Positions 15,123-22,201 of a DNA stretch of 64,000 nucleotides are shown in pieces. The position numbers and the translations under genes are program-made. The DNA is from Candidatus Altimarinota bacterium (lineage in GTDB: Bacteria > Patescibacteriota > Gracilibacteria > UBA1369 > LOWO2-01-FULL-3), in the NCBI GenBank assembly GCA_023231115.1, contig JALNWA010000003.1, forward strand, positions 50,505-114,504, written 5' to 3'. The notes beneath the pieces were generated by a model. It saw only the letters and a program-made list of their open reading frames with translations. It searched no databases and was not told the origin of the DNA. Position 1 is the first letter of the stretch. Each line of letters starts with the position of its first letter.

Positions 15123-15647
15123 ATGGAGATGTTTTACAGCAATATTGTGGGCACTTTAGTCTTTGAGGAGGACTCTCCAAGGCCTGTTGCGGTGGTAAAA
15201 GATTTGATTATGGATCCTGATGCCGGATCTCTTGTCGCCTTTGTCTTAAATCAAAATAAAAAGCTGGTCGTTTCTCCAATGGATGTAATTTTCTTGAAAC
15301 AGGTGATGAAAATAAATAATGCCGATAATGTAGTTGAGGCTTCCGAAATTCTTAAGGCAAATGAAATTTTAAAGTCAAACAGGCCTATTTATGGTGCTAA
15401 AGTTTTTACAAAGTCGGAGGAATATTTGGGAAAAGTTTTTGATTTTTCAATTGATGCAAAAACTTATGATTTGAATAAAATCTTTGTGGCAAAGGATATT
15501 TTGGGACTTTTCAGATATAATTCTTTGATAATTCCTGCAAAAAGCATTGTTGAGGTTAAACCATACAAAATAATCGTTAAAGACAGTAAAGAAGCGAAAA
15601 AAGAAGAAAATTTGCAAAAAATTCCAATTGAAGAGATGGCCGCGTAA
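15123..15647 (+). CDS. PRC-barrel domain protein
   Basis: A 174-residue soluble protein with two PRC-barrel-like halves: residues about 5-75 (VVKDLIMDPDAGSLVAFVL...VVSPMDVIFL) and 85-160 (GAKVFTKSEEYLGKVFDFSI...IIPAKSIVEV). PRC barrels occur in RimM and in photosynthetic reaction-centre H subunits and act as small RNA- or protein-binding modules. There is no RimM N-terminal domain and no rpsP/trmD neighbour, so this is not rimM. It faces the VirB2-like gene, with a bidirectional terminator between. Confidence 0.75.
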   Translation: MEMFYSNIVGTLVFEEDSPRPVAVVKDLIMDPDAGSLVAFVLNQNKKLVVSPMDVIFLKQVMKINNADNVVEASEILKANEILKSNRPIYGAKVFTKSEEYLGKVFDFSIDAKTYDLNKIFVAKDILGLFRYNSLIIPAKSIVEVKPYKIIVKDSKEAKKEENLQKIPIEEMAA

Positions 15648-15662
15648 TTTTCATTAAAGCAA

Positions 15663-15694
15663 AAACCCTTCGAAGTTTTCACTCGGAAGGGTTT
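15663..15694. terminator. bidirectional terminator between convergent genes
   Basis: AAACCCTTC (15663-15671) pairs with GAAGGGTTT (15686-15694), a 9-bp stem extended by a bulged G. The minus strand is followed by a T-run (GGGTTTTTGCTTT) and the plus strand by a more distant T7 at 15706-15712. It sits between the PRC-barrel and VirB2-like genes. Confidence 0.7.
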
Positions 15695-15721
15695 AAGCGG
15701 TCAACTTTTTTTAATGTCTCT

Positions 15722-16132
15722 TTATTGTACTCCTGTTGAAACTGTTGTTGTAGCGGCTTGGAGAATTGTGTTAACGATAGCGTATGATAATAGAATGATT
15801 ATGATACCAATTGCGGCGTACATAATGATTGTCTTTGCTTTTTTAGCGTTTTCTTCGTTACCTGCGGCTGTTACATAAAGAATACCTCCATAGATAACCA
15901 TCAAAACGGCCAAAAAGCCTAAGAATCCTAAGAAGTAATTTACGATGTCCATTGCTAATACTCTAACGTCTCCTGTTCCTTGTGTAGCGTCAGATATTAA
16001 CTGAGGATTGTCTTTGTCGCTTAGAAATCCACCTGCCAATACTGAAGGTACAAATTGAACAAGAATAAGCGCACCTGTCATAAGACCGATTACAATTAAG
16101 GCCTGCTTAAGGATTTGCGTCTTTGATTTCAT
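15722..16132 (-). CDS. VirB2/TrbC-like small two-helix membrane protein
   Basis: A 136-residue protein. A signal peptide (KQALIVIGLMTGALILVQ, ending SVLAGG) is followed by a short extracellular loop and two strongly hydrophobic helices (about 66-88 and 103-125) separated by a basic KKAKT turn. This layout is that of pilin-like VirB2/TrbC proteins and is abundant in CPR genomes, where its role is not established. No type IV secretion genes are adjacent. A second member lies at 57446-57829. Confidence 0.65.
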   Translation of the reverse strand: MKSKTQILKQALIVIGLMTGALILVQFVPSVLAGGFLSDKDNPQLISDATQGTGDVRVLAMDIVNYFLGFLGFLAVLMVIYGGILYVTAAGNEENAKKAKTIIMYAAIGIIIILLSYAIVNTILQAATTTVSTGVQ

Positions 16133-16194
16133 GTGAGGTATGAGTTAAATATTTTTACTTTTTGATTTTAGCAAAGGGAGAAAAATTTTGCAAG

Positions 16195-16338
16195 ATTGTG
16201 AAAGAGATAGTTTGAATTTTCACTCCGCTAAACTCTTTGCTTCGCCCTAACATGTACGGGCTCGCAAATAAAACTCATGCATGCATGAGTTTTAGGTTTA
16301 GCAAGTCGTAAAAATTCAAACTATCTCCTTTCACAAAT
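16195..16338. repeat. long inverted-repeat element with predicted three-way junction
   Basis: The arms at 16195-16220 and 16310-16338 are complementary over about 25 bp with one extra G. Inside, GCTAAAC (16227-16233) pairs with GTTTAGC (16296-16302). Two branches lie within: TTTGC..GCCC (16236-16247) with GGGC..GCAAA (16258-16268), and the self-complementary AAACTCATGCATGCATGAGTTT around 16271-16292. Pairing is weakly extended outward through AT-rich flanks. It could be a structured RNA, a murB terminator or a remnant of a miniature mobile element. Confidence 0.65.
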
Positions 16339-16412
16339 ATATTACAAAAAATTTTCGGTCAAAAAGCATGACAATCTATTATTCATAAATGTATACAATT
16401 CATCTCTCACAA

Positions 16413-17297
16413 CTATTTCTCTCCCACAATTTTCACTTCTTCTTCTAGATTGATGTTGAATTTTTCTTTGACGGTGGTTTTGGCCAGGGAAACTAGGTCT
16501 TTGATGTCTTTTGAAGTTGCGCCGCCGAGGTTTATGATGAAGTTTCCGTGCACATCTGAGATTTGTGCGTTTCCTATACGAGTCCCTTTTAAGCCCGCTT
16601 TATCTATCAATGCGCCTGCGGGATTTTCAGGTGATGGATTTTTGAAAAATGAACCTGCAGACAGGCCTTTTGGTTGAGTGAAAACTCTTGGATTTTCGAT
16701 TTTTTCCGGAGCGCCTTTTTTTAGGCGGAATGTCGCATTTAGAATAATTTCATTTGAGTGTTTTATCTTGCTGTCGCGATAATCGAAACCAAAATATTCA
16801 GTTTTTTCTTCATGAATTTCTCCGGTTTCAGGATTTAATAAAGTCGCTTTTACCAAAATATCTTTTGTTTCAAGTCCGTTGCATCCGGCATTTCCTCTGA
16901 CAGCTCCGCCAACTGTTCCCGGAAGTCCCAACCATTTTTCAAATCCTGTAAGTCCGCTTGCTAGAGCCTTATTCATCATAAGTGCAACTATTACTCCTGC
17001 ATCAGCTGTTATTTCTTCATCTTTTATTTCGATGTTTTTTAAATCAATTTTTATGGTGAGTCCGCGAAAACCTTTATCATCAAATAAAACATTGCTTCCT
17101 CCGCTTAATAAAAAATAGGGGAGTGAGTTTTCTTTTGCGAAAGAGATAAGGTTTTTTAGAGTTTCAATATCTTTCGCTTTGCAGAAAAAGTCCGCCGGTC
17201 CGCCAACTTTTAATGTGCAATATTTTGCCAAAGGTTCATCGATGAGCCCTTCTGGGAATGTTTGCGTAAACTTTGTTTGTAAATTTTCGTTTGCCAT
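16413..17297 (-). CDS. murB: UDP-N-acetylenolpyruvoylglucosamine reductase
   Basis: FAD- and NADPH-dependent reduction forming UDP-MurNAc. The 294 residues carry the FAD-binding LLSGGSNVLFDD and GLPGTVGGAVRGNAGCNG, and the active-site GLSAGSFFKNP, whose Ser is the general acid; a C-terminal Glu (EEEVKIVGE) completes the site. It matches the shorter type II MurB. Its 3' side faces the 16.2-kb inverted-repeat element and tRNA-Thr lies upstream on the opposite strand. Confidence 0.96.
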   Translation of the reverse strand: MANENLQTKFTQTFPEGLIDEPLAKYCTLKVGGPADFFCKAKDIETLKNLISFAKENSLPYFLLSGGSNVLFDDKGFRGLTIKIDLKNIEIKDEEITADAGVIVALMMNKALASGLTGFEKWLGLPGTVGGAVRGNAGCNGLETKDILVKATLLNPETGEIHEEKTEYFGFDYRDSKIKHSNEIILNATFRLKKGAPEKIENPRVFTQPKGLSAGSFFKNPSPENPAGALIDKAGLKGTRIGNAQISDVHGNFIINLGGATSKDIKDLVSLAKTTVKEKFNINLEEEVKIVGEK

Positions 17298-17332
17298 GAC
17301 AAGAGGATACCATTTTTATATTTTAAAATAAA

Positions 17333-17361
17333 TTGACATTTGTGGCGGATTAAAATAAAAT
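17333..17361 (+). promoter_or_regulatory. consensus promoter of tRNA-Thr
   Basis: TTGACA (17333-17338), a 17-bp spacer and TAAAAT (17356-17361) give a near-perfect housekeeping promoter 22 bp before the tRNA. It documents the sigma-70-type consensus used by this organism. Confidence 0.8.
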
Positions 17362-17383
17362 TCGCCTGCTTTAAACAGCATGA

Positions 17384-17458
17384 GCCACCTTAGCTCAGCG
17401 GTAGAGCTACAGTTTTGTAAACTGTGGGTCGTCGGTTCAAATCCGACAGGTGGCTCCA
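17384..17458 (+). tRNA. tRNA-Thr (anticodon UGU)
   Basis: Acceptor GCCACCT (17384-17390) pairs with AGGTGGC (17448-17454), discriminator T, then an encoded CCA. The anticodon stem CAGTT/AACTG encloses a loop with TGT; the T-arm GTCGG/CCGAC and GGTTCAAATCC are intact. Confidence 0.96.
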
Positions 17459-17485
17459 TTTGAGTTGATAGATACCATCCATCTT

Positions 17486-17845
17486 TTAGAAGAGTGGTTG
17501 CGTTTTGAAATCTTTTTTAATTTTTGAGATTTCTTTTTTTAAAGCTGGAACGTCGTTTTGGACGGTTGTCCAAAGGATATTATCGTCAACTCCAAAATAT
17601 TCATGAGTGATTTTGTCTCTCATCCCTGCGATTTCTTTCCATGGGATGTTTTTGTGGATTTTTCTAAACTCTGTCGGCATAGCTTTTGCCGCTTCTCCAA
17701 TTATTTCAAGATTTCGAATTATTGCATCCATTGTTTTCTCATCTTTTTCAAATTTCGCTAAATCATATCCTTTTGTATATTTCAGGATTTTATTACACGA
17801 ATCGTAAATATCATTGATGTACAACAAAAGATCTCTTTTAGGCAT
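17486..17845 (-). CDS. HepT-like HEPN ribonuclease toxin
   Basis: A 119-residue all-helical HEPN protein of the DUF86/HepT type. The catalytic RxxxxHxY motif is intact: RDKITHEY (Arg76, His81, Tyr83). It overlaps the upstream nucleotidyltransferase gene by 8 nt, giving the HepT-MntA type VII module, in which MntA adenylylates the HepT tyrosine to silence its RNase activity (known for the family). The module sits at the edge of the orphan-gene region beside tRNA-Thr. Confidence 0.9.
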   Translation of the reverse strand: MPKRDLLLYINDIYDSCNKILKYTKGYDLAKFEKDEKTMDAIIRNLEIIGEAAKAMPTEFRKIHKNIPWKEIAGMRDKITHEYFGVDDNILWTTVQNDVPALKKEISKIKKDFKTQPLF

Positions 17846-18134
17846 AAATCGCTTCTTTAAGTACTTCCTTTTTTATTGTAGGTTTAAGCGCTTTTTTGGT
17901 TGTTAAATCTACTTTTTTGCCAAGCAATTCAGACAAATAGTTTTCTAATTTTATAAATTCAAAAAAGCTTATAGATTCGGAGAGTTCGACCATTATGTCG
18001 ATATCGCTATCTTTTCTATTACTTCCACGTGCCGTTGATCCAAAAATTGCTATTTTATTTACTTTAAATTGTCCCTGAAGGATTTCAAGATTTTGATTTA
18101 TTGAATCGATATGTAGTTTTACGTCTTTTGTCAT
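17838..18134 (-). CDS. MntA-like nucleotidyltransferase antitoxin
   Basis: A 98-residue minimal nucleotidyltransferase. The GSx10DxD signature is intact (Gly32, Ser33, Asp44, Asp46 within FGSTARGSNRKDSDIDIMVE), with the basic GSNRK loop. It is translated first and overlaps hepT by 8 nt. Its role is to neutralise HepT by AMP transfer. A short palindrome CGTTAACG just upstream of its start may be an autoregulatory site. Confidence 0.88.
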   Translation of the reverse strand: MTKDVKLHIDSINQNLEILQGQFKVNKIAIFGSTARGSNRKDSDIDIMVELSESISFFEFIKLENYLSELLGKKVDLTTKKALKPTIKKEVLKEAIYA

Positions 18135-18193
18135 TGTTTAAAATGTCGTTAACGTTGTCATTGTAACATCTTTTGTTTTTATACGACAATTGT

Positions 18194-18213
18194 AAAACTT
18201 TGTAAAAAGCGTG
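18194..18213 (+). repeat. orphan-region repeat, copy A
   Basis: A 20-bp unit containing ACTTTGTAAAAAG matches 18636-18655 at 18 of 20 bases. It lies between the HepT/MntA module and the orphan gene at 18310. Confidence 0.55.
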
Positions 18214-18256
18214 ACGTGACTGTCCATTGACGCAAATGCTTTTTTGTTGTATAGTT

Positions 18257-18288
18257 TTTACATAGGTAATTTATCAATATAATTACCT
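18257..18288 (+). promoter_or_regulatory. promoter with hairpin operator for the 18310 gene
   Basis: TTTACA (18257-18262) and TATAAT (18278-18283), spacer 15 bp. AGGTAATT (18264-18271) and AATTACCT (18281-18288) form an inverted repeat overlapping the -10, a likely operator. The ATG at 18310 lies 26 nt past the -10. Confidence 0.6.
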
Positions 18289-18309
18289 TCTCTTTCTTGA
18301 CTACTTAAA

Positions 18310-18591
18310 ATGAGTACATCAGATAAAATTAGAGAATTATCTGTACCGACAGTACAAGACCTCCTCAGTATGGAATTTCCCGACCAACCGGATGTTGTAG
18401 CTAAACTTGCTGAGTTTGGCCTTGACCCAACAGATTTCACACTGGTTTATTATGAAGGGTTCAGCCCGATGGTCGTTTACAAGAAAGGGACAAAAGATGA
18501 ACGACGTGTAACAAATTATCAAAAGGTAATTCCGAAGAAACCATATACATTCTGTAATTCTTGGACTCATTATCTTTCAACTCTTTCATAA
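18310..18591 (+). CDS. small orphan protein
   Basis: A 93-residue soluble protein I do not recognise (starts MSTSDKIRELSVPTVQDLL). Its acidic first half is probably helical, followed by LVYYEGFSPMVVYKKGT, likely a beta hairpin. The clear promoter supports it being expressed. It stands alone between repeat copies A and B. The short length and lack of recognisable motifs leave function open. Confidence 0.55.
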   Translation: MSTSDKIRELSVPTVQDLLSMEFPDQPDVVAKLAEFGLDPTDFTLVYYEGFSPMVVYKKGTKDERRVTNYQKVIPKKPYTFCNSWTHYLSTLS

Positions 18592-18619
18592 ACACTTCAT
18601 CTATACGCCCTTTCTCTAT

Positions 18620-18655
18620 GCTCAAAGGGAAATGGAAGACTTTGTAAAAAGAGTG
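18620..18655 (+). repeat. orphan-region repeat, copy B
   Basis: A 36-bp unit, GCTCAAA-G-GGAAATG then ACTTTGTAA and AAGAGTG, identical to 19493-19528 at 33 of 36 positions and sharing its right half with copy A. It lies between two orphan genes. Confidence 0.75.
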
Positions 18656-18676
18656 AGAAAGGCTGTCTGTTTGAAA

Positions 18677-19411
18677 TTACGCAAGAAGTTTTTGTTCGTT
18701 TTCTGTTGTTGGAGGTTCTCCCTTTAAGCTCATCAGATCCATAAATTTCTGTGGCGATTCCGGTTCCGTCATTGGAGAAATAATTTTCTCAACAGTAACT
18801 CTACGTTCACCATCTGGTGCTTTATCAAGTCCTATCAGGGTTATTTCTATCGGCTTATATTCCACTCCTATTGAACGCATTGCCGCTGAAAAAATTCTTC
18901 TAAAGCCATTTTTATGCGCAACTTCTTCTGTTGTTTCGAGTCCAAAAAGATCCGGTTCGAATGCTCGTATAAAGACTATTCGTAGAGCTTCTTTCACTTT
19001 TACTCGAGTAATTCTTAATGCCAATTCTATCTGTGCTTTAATCACTTCATCTTCCTTGTATTTTTCAAATAATGAATCAACTGATGGTGATGGCAAATCA
19101 TAATATTCTGTGGGAGTCATTGCCATTTGAATAAAACGGCCTTTATCTTCATCACTTAATTCTGACAATTTTAGGTCGGGATTTATGCCTAATGCTTCCA
19201 TTCTTATTCTTCGTTGCCCTGCATATGCCTGTCTTGCAGTTTCTTCTACTACTGATGCATAGGGAATATAAAGACCATCCCATCGAGGAAATTCCGCCCT
19301 TACTTTTTCTAAAAATCTTAATGCATCGCCTAAAGTTATCGTTGGAGCTCCATCGATGATTTGTATTTTTTCTTCTCCGTGATTGTCCGGTGTTGCTGGT
19401 GATTGTGGCAT
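18677..19411 (-). CDS. hypothetical protein
   Basis: A 244-residue soluble protein, not recognised. Its mostly helical centre contains RRIRMEALGINPDLKLSEL and the Arg-rich helix LRITRVKVKEALRIVFIRA, followed by a strand-rich part (KPIEITLIGLDKAPDGERRV). A TATAAT lies exactly 6 nt before the ATG with a TTGGCT -35 16 bp further up, so it is transcribed as a leaderless mRNA. It is bracketed by repeat copies B and C. Confidence 0.6.
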   Translation of the reverse strand: MPQSPATPDNHGEEKIQIIDGAPTITLGDALRFLEKVRAEFPRWDGLYIPYASVVEETARQAYAGQRRIRMEALGINPDLKLSELSDEDKGRFIQMAMTPTEYYDLPSPSVDSLFEKYKEDEVIKAQIELALRITRVKVKEALRIVFIRAFEPDLFGLETTEEVAHKNGFRRIFSAAMRSIGVEYKPIEITLIGLDKAPDGERRVTVEKIISPMTEPESPQKFMDLMSLKGEPPTTENEQKLLA

Positions 19412-19417
19412 ATTAAA

Positions 19418-19445
19418 ATTATAAAAGGAGTGTAGTTTAAGCCAA
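19418..19445 (-). promoter_or_regulatory. leaderless promoter of the 18677-19411 gene
   Basis: On the minus strand TTGGCT (19445-19440), a 16-bp spacer and TATAAT (19423-19418) end 6 nt before the start codon at 19411. Confidence 0.65.
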
Positions 19446-19492
19446 ATTTAATAATTTGACAATATTTTCACGGCTTATCTCTCCCTAAATAG

Positions 19493-19528
19493 GCTCAAAT
19501 GGAAATGAAAGACTTTGTAACAAGAGTG
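19493..19528 (+). repeat. orphan-region repeat, copy C
   Basis: This 36-bp unit matches copy B at 33 of 36 bases in the same orientation. It lies between the orphan genes at 18677-19411 and 19543-20037. A weaker relative (TTTTGTCAAGCGTGACTTG, 20085-20103) follows the next gene. Confidence 0.75.
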
Positions 19529-19542
19529 TCGTCCTGAAAAAC

Positions 19543-20037
19543 TCACCCAAACCTTTTCATAAATTCAAACATCGCTCTTATTTCTTCGGGGGTTGCTTTT
19601 GTTAAGGGTGCGCCATTCCACCCCCAGACGCCACCCCCAGAAAGTGTCGGAATTACACGCGAAACTCTTTCCAAAAAATCGGAGGTGAGTTTTACCCTGC
19701 ATATCTTACCCGAATAAAACGTTGCCGTTCGTTTTCCTAATTCTGTTGTTTCTGCGCAAATCACCGGAGATAATTTACATAATAACGGCTTGTCTTTGCT
19801 TTGAAATTTACACCCATTTTCGCCAAGACAGTCGAGGACTCTTCCGTTAAATACGGATACACCTTTAGGCACAACTTTTAATGTTTCGCCTTCGAATAAA
19901 AGTGCTCCATTTTGGCAACAATTCCTACATCCATTTCTAACCGCTCTTTGGCAAGAATCGAGTGTCCCGTCGCCCATTATTTCATGTGCCGCTTGTATCG
20001 CCTCCGCTTTTCCGGATTTTAGTATGCTTATTCCCAT
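19543..20037 (-). CDS. cysteine-rich protein, probable metal-binding
   Basis: A 164-residue protein with nine cysteines. The N-terminal cluster CQRAVRNGCRNCCQNGA resembles the YkgJ-type CxxCC pattern, and further cysteines occur in LDCLGENGC, LLCKLSPVIC and KICRVK. Such spacing suggests zinc or Fe-S binding, but I cannot assign a family with certainty. The C-terminal PEEIRAMFEFMKRF is a helix. It has no signal peptide. It sits in the repeat-separated orphan series. Confidence 0.55.
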   Translation of the reverse strand: MGISILKSGKAEAIQAAHEIMGDGTLDSCQRAVRNGCRNCCQNGALLFEGETLKVVPKGVSVFNGRVLDCLGENGCKFQSKDKPLLCKLSPVICAETTELGKRTATFYSGKICRVKLTSDFLERVSRVIPTLSGGGVWGWNGAPLTKATPEEIRAMFEFMKRFG

Positions 20038-20145
20038 GGTTATTTTATTTTTCTATAGTTACATATTTTGACTAGTTCTTTTTCTTTTGTCAAGCGTGAC
20101 TTGTGGGGCTTGCCTAAGGCATAAATTCGTTTAATTAAGACTGTG

Positions 20146-20174
20146 TTGCCTATAGACTTTTTTTTATTTATACT
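20146..20174 (+). promoter_or_regulatory. promoter of the receiver-like gene
   Basis: TTGCCT (20146-20151), a 17-bp spacer and TATACT (20169-20174). Transcription would start near 20181, so the GTG at 20178 cannot be the initiator and the ATG at 20196 is preferred. Confidence 0.65.
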
Positions 20175-20195
20175 TGGGTGGAATTTACTGAAATC

Positions 20196-20681
20196 ATGAT
20201 TAGAGCTTCTAAAGATCCAACAAATAGAATTCTTGTTATTGATGACGAAGCCAGATTTCGAAAGTTGGCTGTTGACGTTTTGAGACCGGTTTTACCTCAG
20301 GGATGGGAGGTTATTGCTCCAGATACATTGAGCGAAGCATTGAGTAGCGTGGAGGAACGAGTGAAAATAGCATTGATAGATGGAACGATTGATTCTGAGG
20401 GATATCAGCCTCCTTTTGAAATTGGACAAGGAATTAAGTGTGAAAGATTTAATGGAGTTCATGTTGCGAATTTTTTAAGACTGGGAAGGCAAAATAATGT
20501 TATGAGAATTGCTTTTCCAAAAGAACAAGCCGATGATCTTGGAAGTCTTGCCGATATTACTTTTGATGATAAAGTCGGACTTTTTGATGAGATTGCTGAG
20601 AAAGGTGTCGACGGAAAAGAGGGAAGAATTTGTAAAGAATTTCGCGATATTATTTTTTCTGCGATGAGTAGTTTATCTTAG
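20196..20681 (+). CDS. stand-alone response-regulator receiver-like protein
   Basis: A 161-residue protein beginning NRILVIDDEARFRKLAVDVL, the first strand and acidic pair (Asp16, Asp17) of a receiver domain. ALIDGTIDSEG places a putative phosphoacceptor at Asp62. After this the sequence departs from the usual receiver: a long insertion (PPFEIGQGIKCERFNG) precedes the next helix, and no clear Lys-Pro switch is seen. It has no output domain and no histidine kinase nearby. It could be a degenerate or single-domain signalling protein. Confidence 0.6.
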   Translation: MIRASKDPTNRILVIDDEARFRKLAVDVLRPVLPQGWEVIAPDTLSEALSSVEERVKIALIDGTIDSEGYQPPFEIGQGIKCERFNGVHVANFLRLGRQNNVMRIAFPKEQADDLGSLADITFDDKVGLFDEIAEKGVDGKEGRICKEFRDIIFSAMSSLS

Positions 20682-20693
20682 TTTTTTCTGAAT

Positions 20694-21995
20694 TTACGGA
20701 TAAATCCTGTTTATTGTTCTTGGGAATGGGATTGTTTCACGAATGTGGTGAATGCCACAAATCCAGCCTGTAAGACGTTCTAGGCCTATTCCAAAACCGC
20801 TGTGGGGGACTGAGCCGTACTTGCGCAAATCCAAATACCAATTAAAAGCTTCGACAGGGAGTTTGTGTTCTTTTATTCTGCCTAAAAGTACATCGTAATC
20901 GTCTTCACGTTGGCTTCCACCAATGACTTCTCCGTATCCTTCCGGCGCGAGCATGTCCGCACAAAGTGCAACTGTCGGGTCGTTTGGATCGCGTTTCATG
21001 TAAAATGCTTTTACTTCCGCAGGATATTTTTCGATAAAAATCGGTTTGTCATATTTTTGTGTAAGAATCGTTTCGTCCTCCGCGCCAAGGTCTTGTTCGT
21101 GGCTTATTTGAGAGCCCATTGCTCGCAACTCTTCGACTGCATCGTAATGAGTTTTTTTGTAAAATGGAGCTTTTATTTTTTTAAGTGGCTCAATATCTCT
21201 TTCCAAAGTTTTCAATTCTTCAAGATTTTTTTCGAGTACTTTTTCGATTACAAAACAAACAAGTCCTTCCTGAATTTTCATATTTTCTTCGTGTTCAACA
21301 AAAGCCGCTTCCGCGTCCATCATCCAAAATTCTGTTAAATGTCTGCGAGTTTTTGATTTTTCAGCTCTAAAAACAGGGCCAAAGTCGAAACATCTTCCGA
21401 CAGAAAAAATTGCGGCTTCGAGGTATAGCTGTCCGGATTGTGACAAATAAGCCTTTCCTTCGTCGAAATATTCCATTTCAAAAAGTTCTGTTGTTCCTTC
21501 GCACGCATTTGGAGTCAAAATAGGGGAGTCGATTTTTATGAAATTATTGTTGTTTAGATACTCGTAAATCGCATTTATTATTGTGTTTCTGACTCTTTGG
21601 ATGGCTCGTTGCTTTGGAGAACGAAGCCATAAATGCCTGTTTTCAAGCAAGAAATCAACGCCGTGTTCTTTTTTTGCAATCGGATAATCTTCTTTCACCA
21701 ATTGAACAATATCGATGTCTGTTACCTGAAGTTCATACGTGTTTTCAAGCTTTGGATGTTTTGAAATAACTCCTGTAACTTTTACTGAAGATTCCATTGT
21801 TAAGGATTCAGCTTTTGCGAAAATTTCCTCGGAAACCTGTGATTTTACAACAATTCCTTGAGTAATATCCGTGCCGTCACGAAGTTCTAAGAAGTAGATT
21901 TTTCCGCTTCCACGCTTGTTAAACATCCATCCTTCGATTAGGATTTCTTCGCCGACATGATCTTTAAAGTCTTTTATGAAAATTTTTGTTGCCAT
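20694..21995 (-). CDS. asnS: asparaginyl-tRNA synthetase
   Basis: A 433-residue class IIb synthetase. An N-terminal OB-fold anticodon domain (GEEILIEGWMFNKRGSGKIYFLELRDGT) is followed by the catalytic core with motif 2 CFDFGPVFRAEKSKTRRHLTE and motif 3 GFGIGLERLTGWICG. The AsnRS-specific APEGYGEVIGGSQRE is present. Length is normal. It charges tRNA-Asn directly. The stop lies 13 bp from the convergent receiver-like gene. Confidence 0.95.
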   Translation of the reverse strand: MATKIFIKDFKDHVGEEILIEGWMFNKRGSGKIYFLELRDGTDITQGIVVKSQVSEEIFAKAESLTMESSVKVTGVISKHPKLENTYELQVTDIDIVQLVKEDYPIAKKEHGVDFLLENRHLWLRSPKQRAIQRVRNTIINAIYEYLNNNNFIKIDSPILTPNACEGTTELFEMEYFDEGKAYLSQSGQLYLEAAIFSVGRCFDFGPVFRAEKSKTRRHLTEFWMMDAEAAFVEHEENMKIQEGLVCFVIEKVLEKNLEELKTLERDIEPLKKIKAPFYKKTHYDAVEELRAMGSQISHEQDLGAEDETILTQKYDKPIFIEKYPAEVKAFYMKRDPNDPTVALCADMLAPEGYGEVIGGSQREDDYDVLLGRIKEHKLPVEAFNWYLDLRKYGSVPHSGFGIGLERLTGWICGIHHIRETIPFPRTINRIYP

Positions 21996-22056
21996 AGTAA
22001 AAAGTGAATTATTTTGCTTGATTCTAGCTCAAGAGTGCTTATTTCACAAATAAAGT

Positions 22057-22084
22057 TTGCATATAAGGCCTTTTTGGATATAAT
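22057..22084 (+). promoter_or_regulatory. promoter of tRNA-Tyr
   Basis: TTGCAT (22057-22062), a 16-bp spacer and TATAAT (22079-22084), 27 bp before the tRNA 5' end. Confidence 0.75.
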
Positions 22085-22111
22085 CTTGCTACCGCAACGA
22101 TTTTGAAATAT

Positions 22112-22197
22112 GGGCAGGTACCAGAGCGGTCAAATGGGGCAGACTGTAAATCTGCTGGTTAACGCCTACGAGAGTTCGAATCTCCCCCTGCCCACCA
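22112..22197 (+). tRNA. tRNA-Tyr (anticodon GUA)
   Basis: Class II tRNA with a long variable arm. Acceptor GGGCAGG (22112-22118) pairs with CCTGCCC ending at 22193, discriminator A, encoded CCA at 22195-22197. The anticodon stem CAGA/TCTG encloses CTGTAAA with GTA. The next gene ends 5 bp downstream on the other strand. Confidence 0.96.
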
Positions 22198-22201
22198 TTT
22201 A

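Noticed and set aside
15123..15647. RimM from its PRC-barrel domains
   Set aside because: There is no RimM N-terminal domain, and the protein has two PRC-like halves away from rpsP/trmD.
18194..19528. CRISPR array from the A-C repeats
   Set aside because: Spacing is 300-900 bp with genes between, copies are diverged and no cas genes are present.
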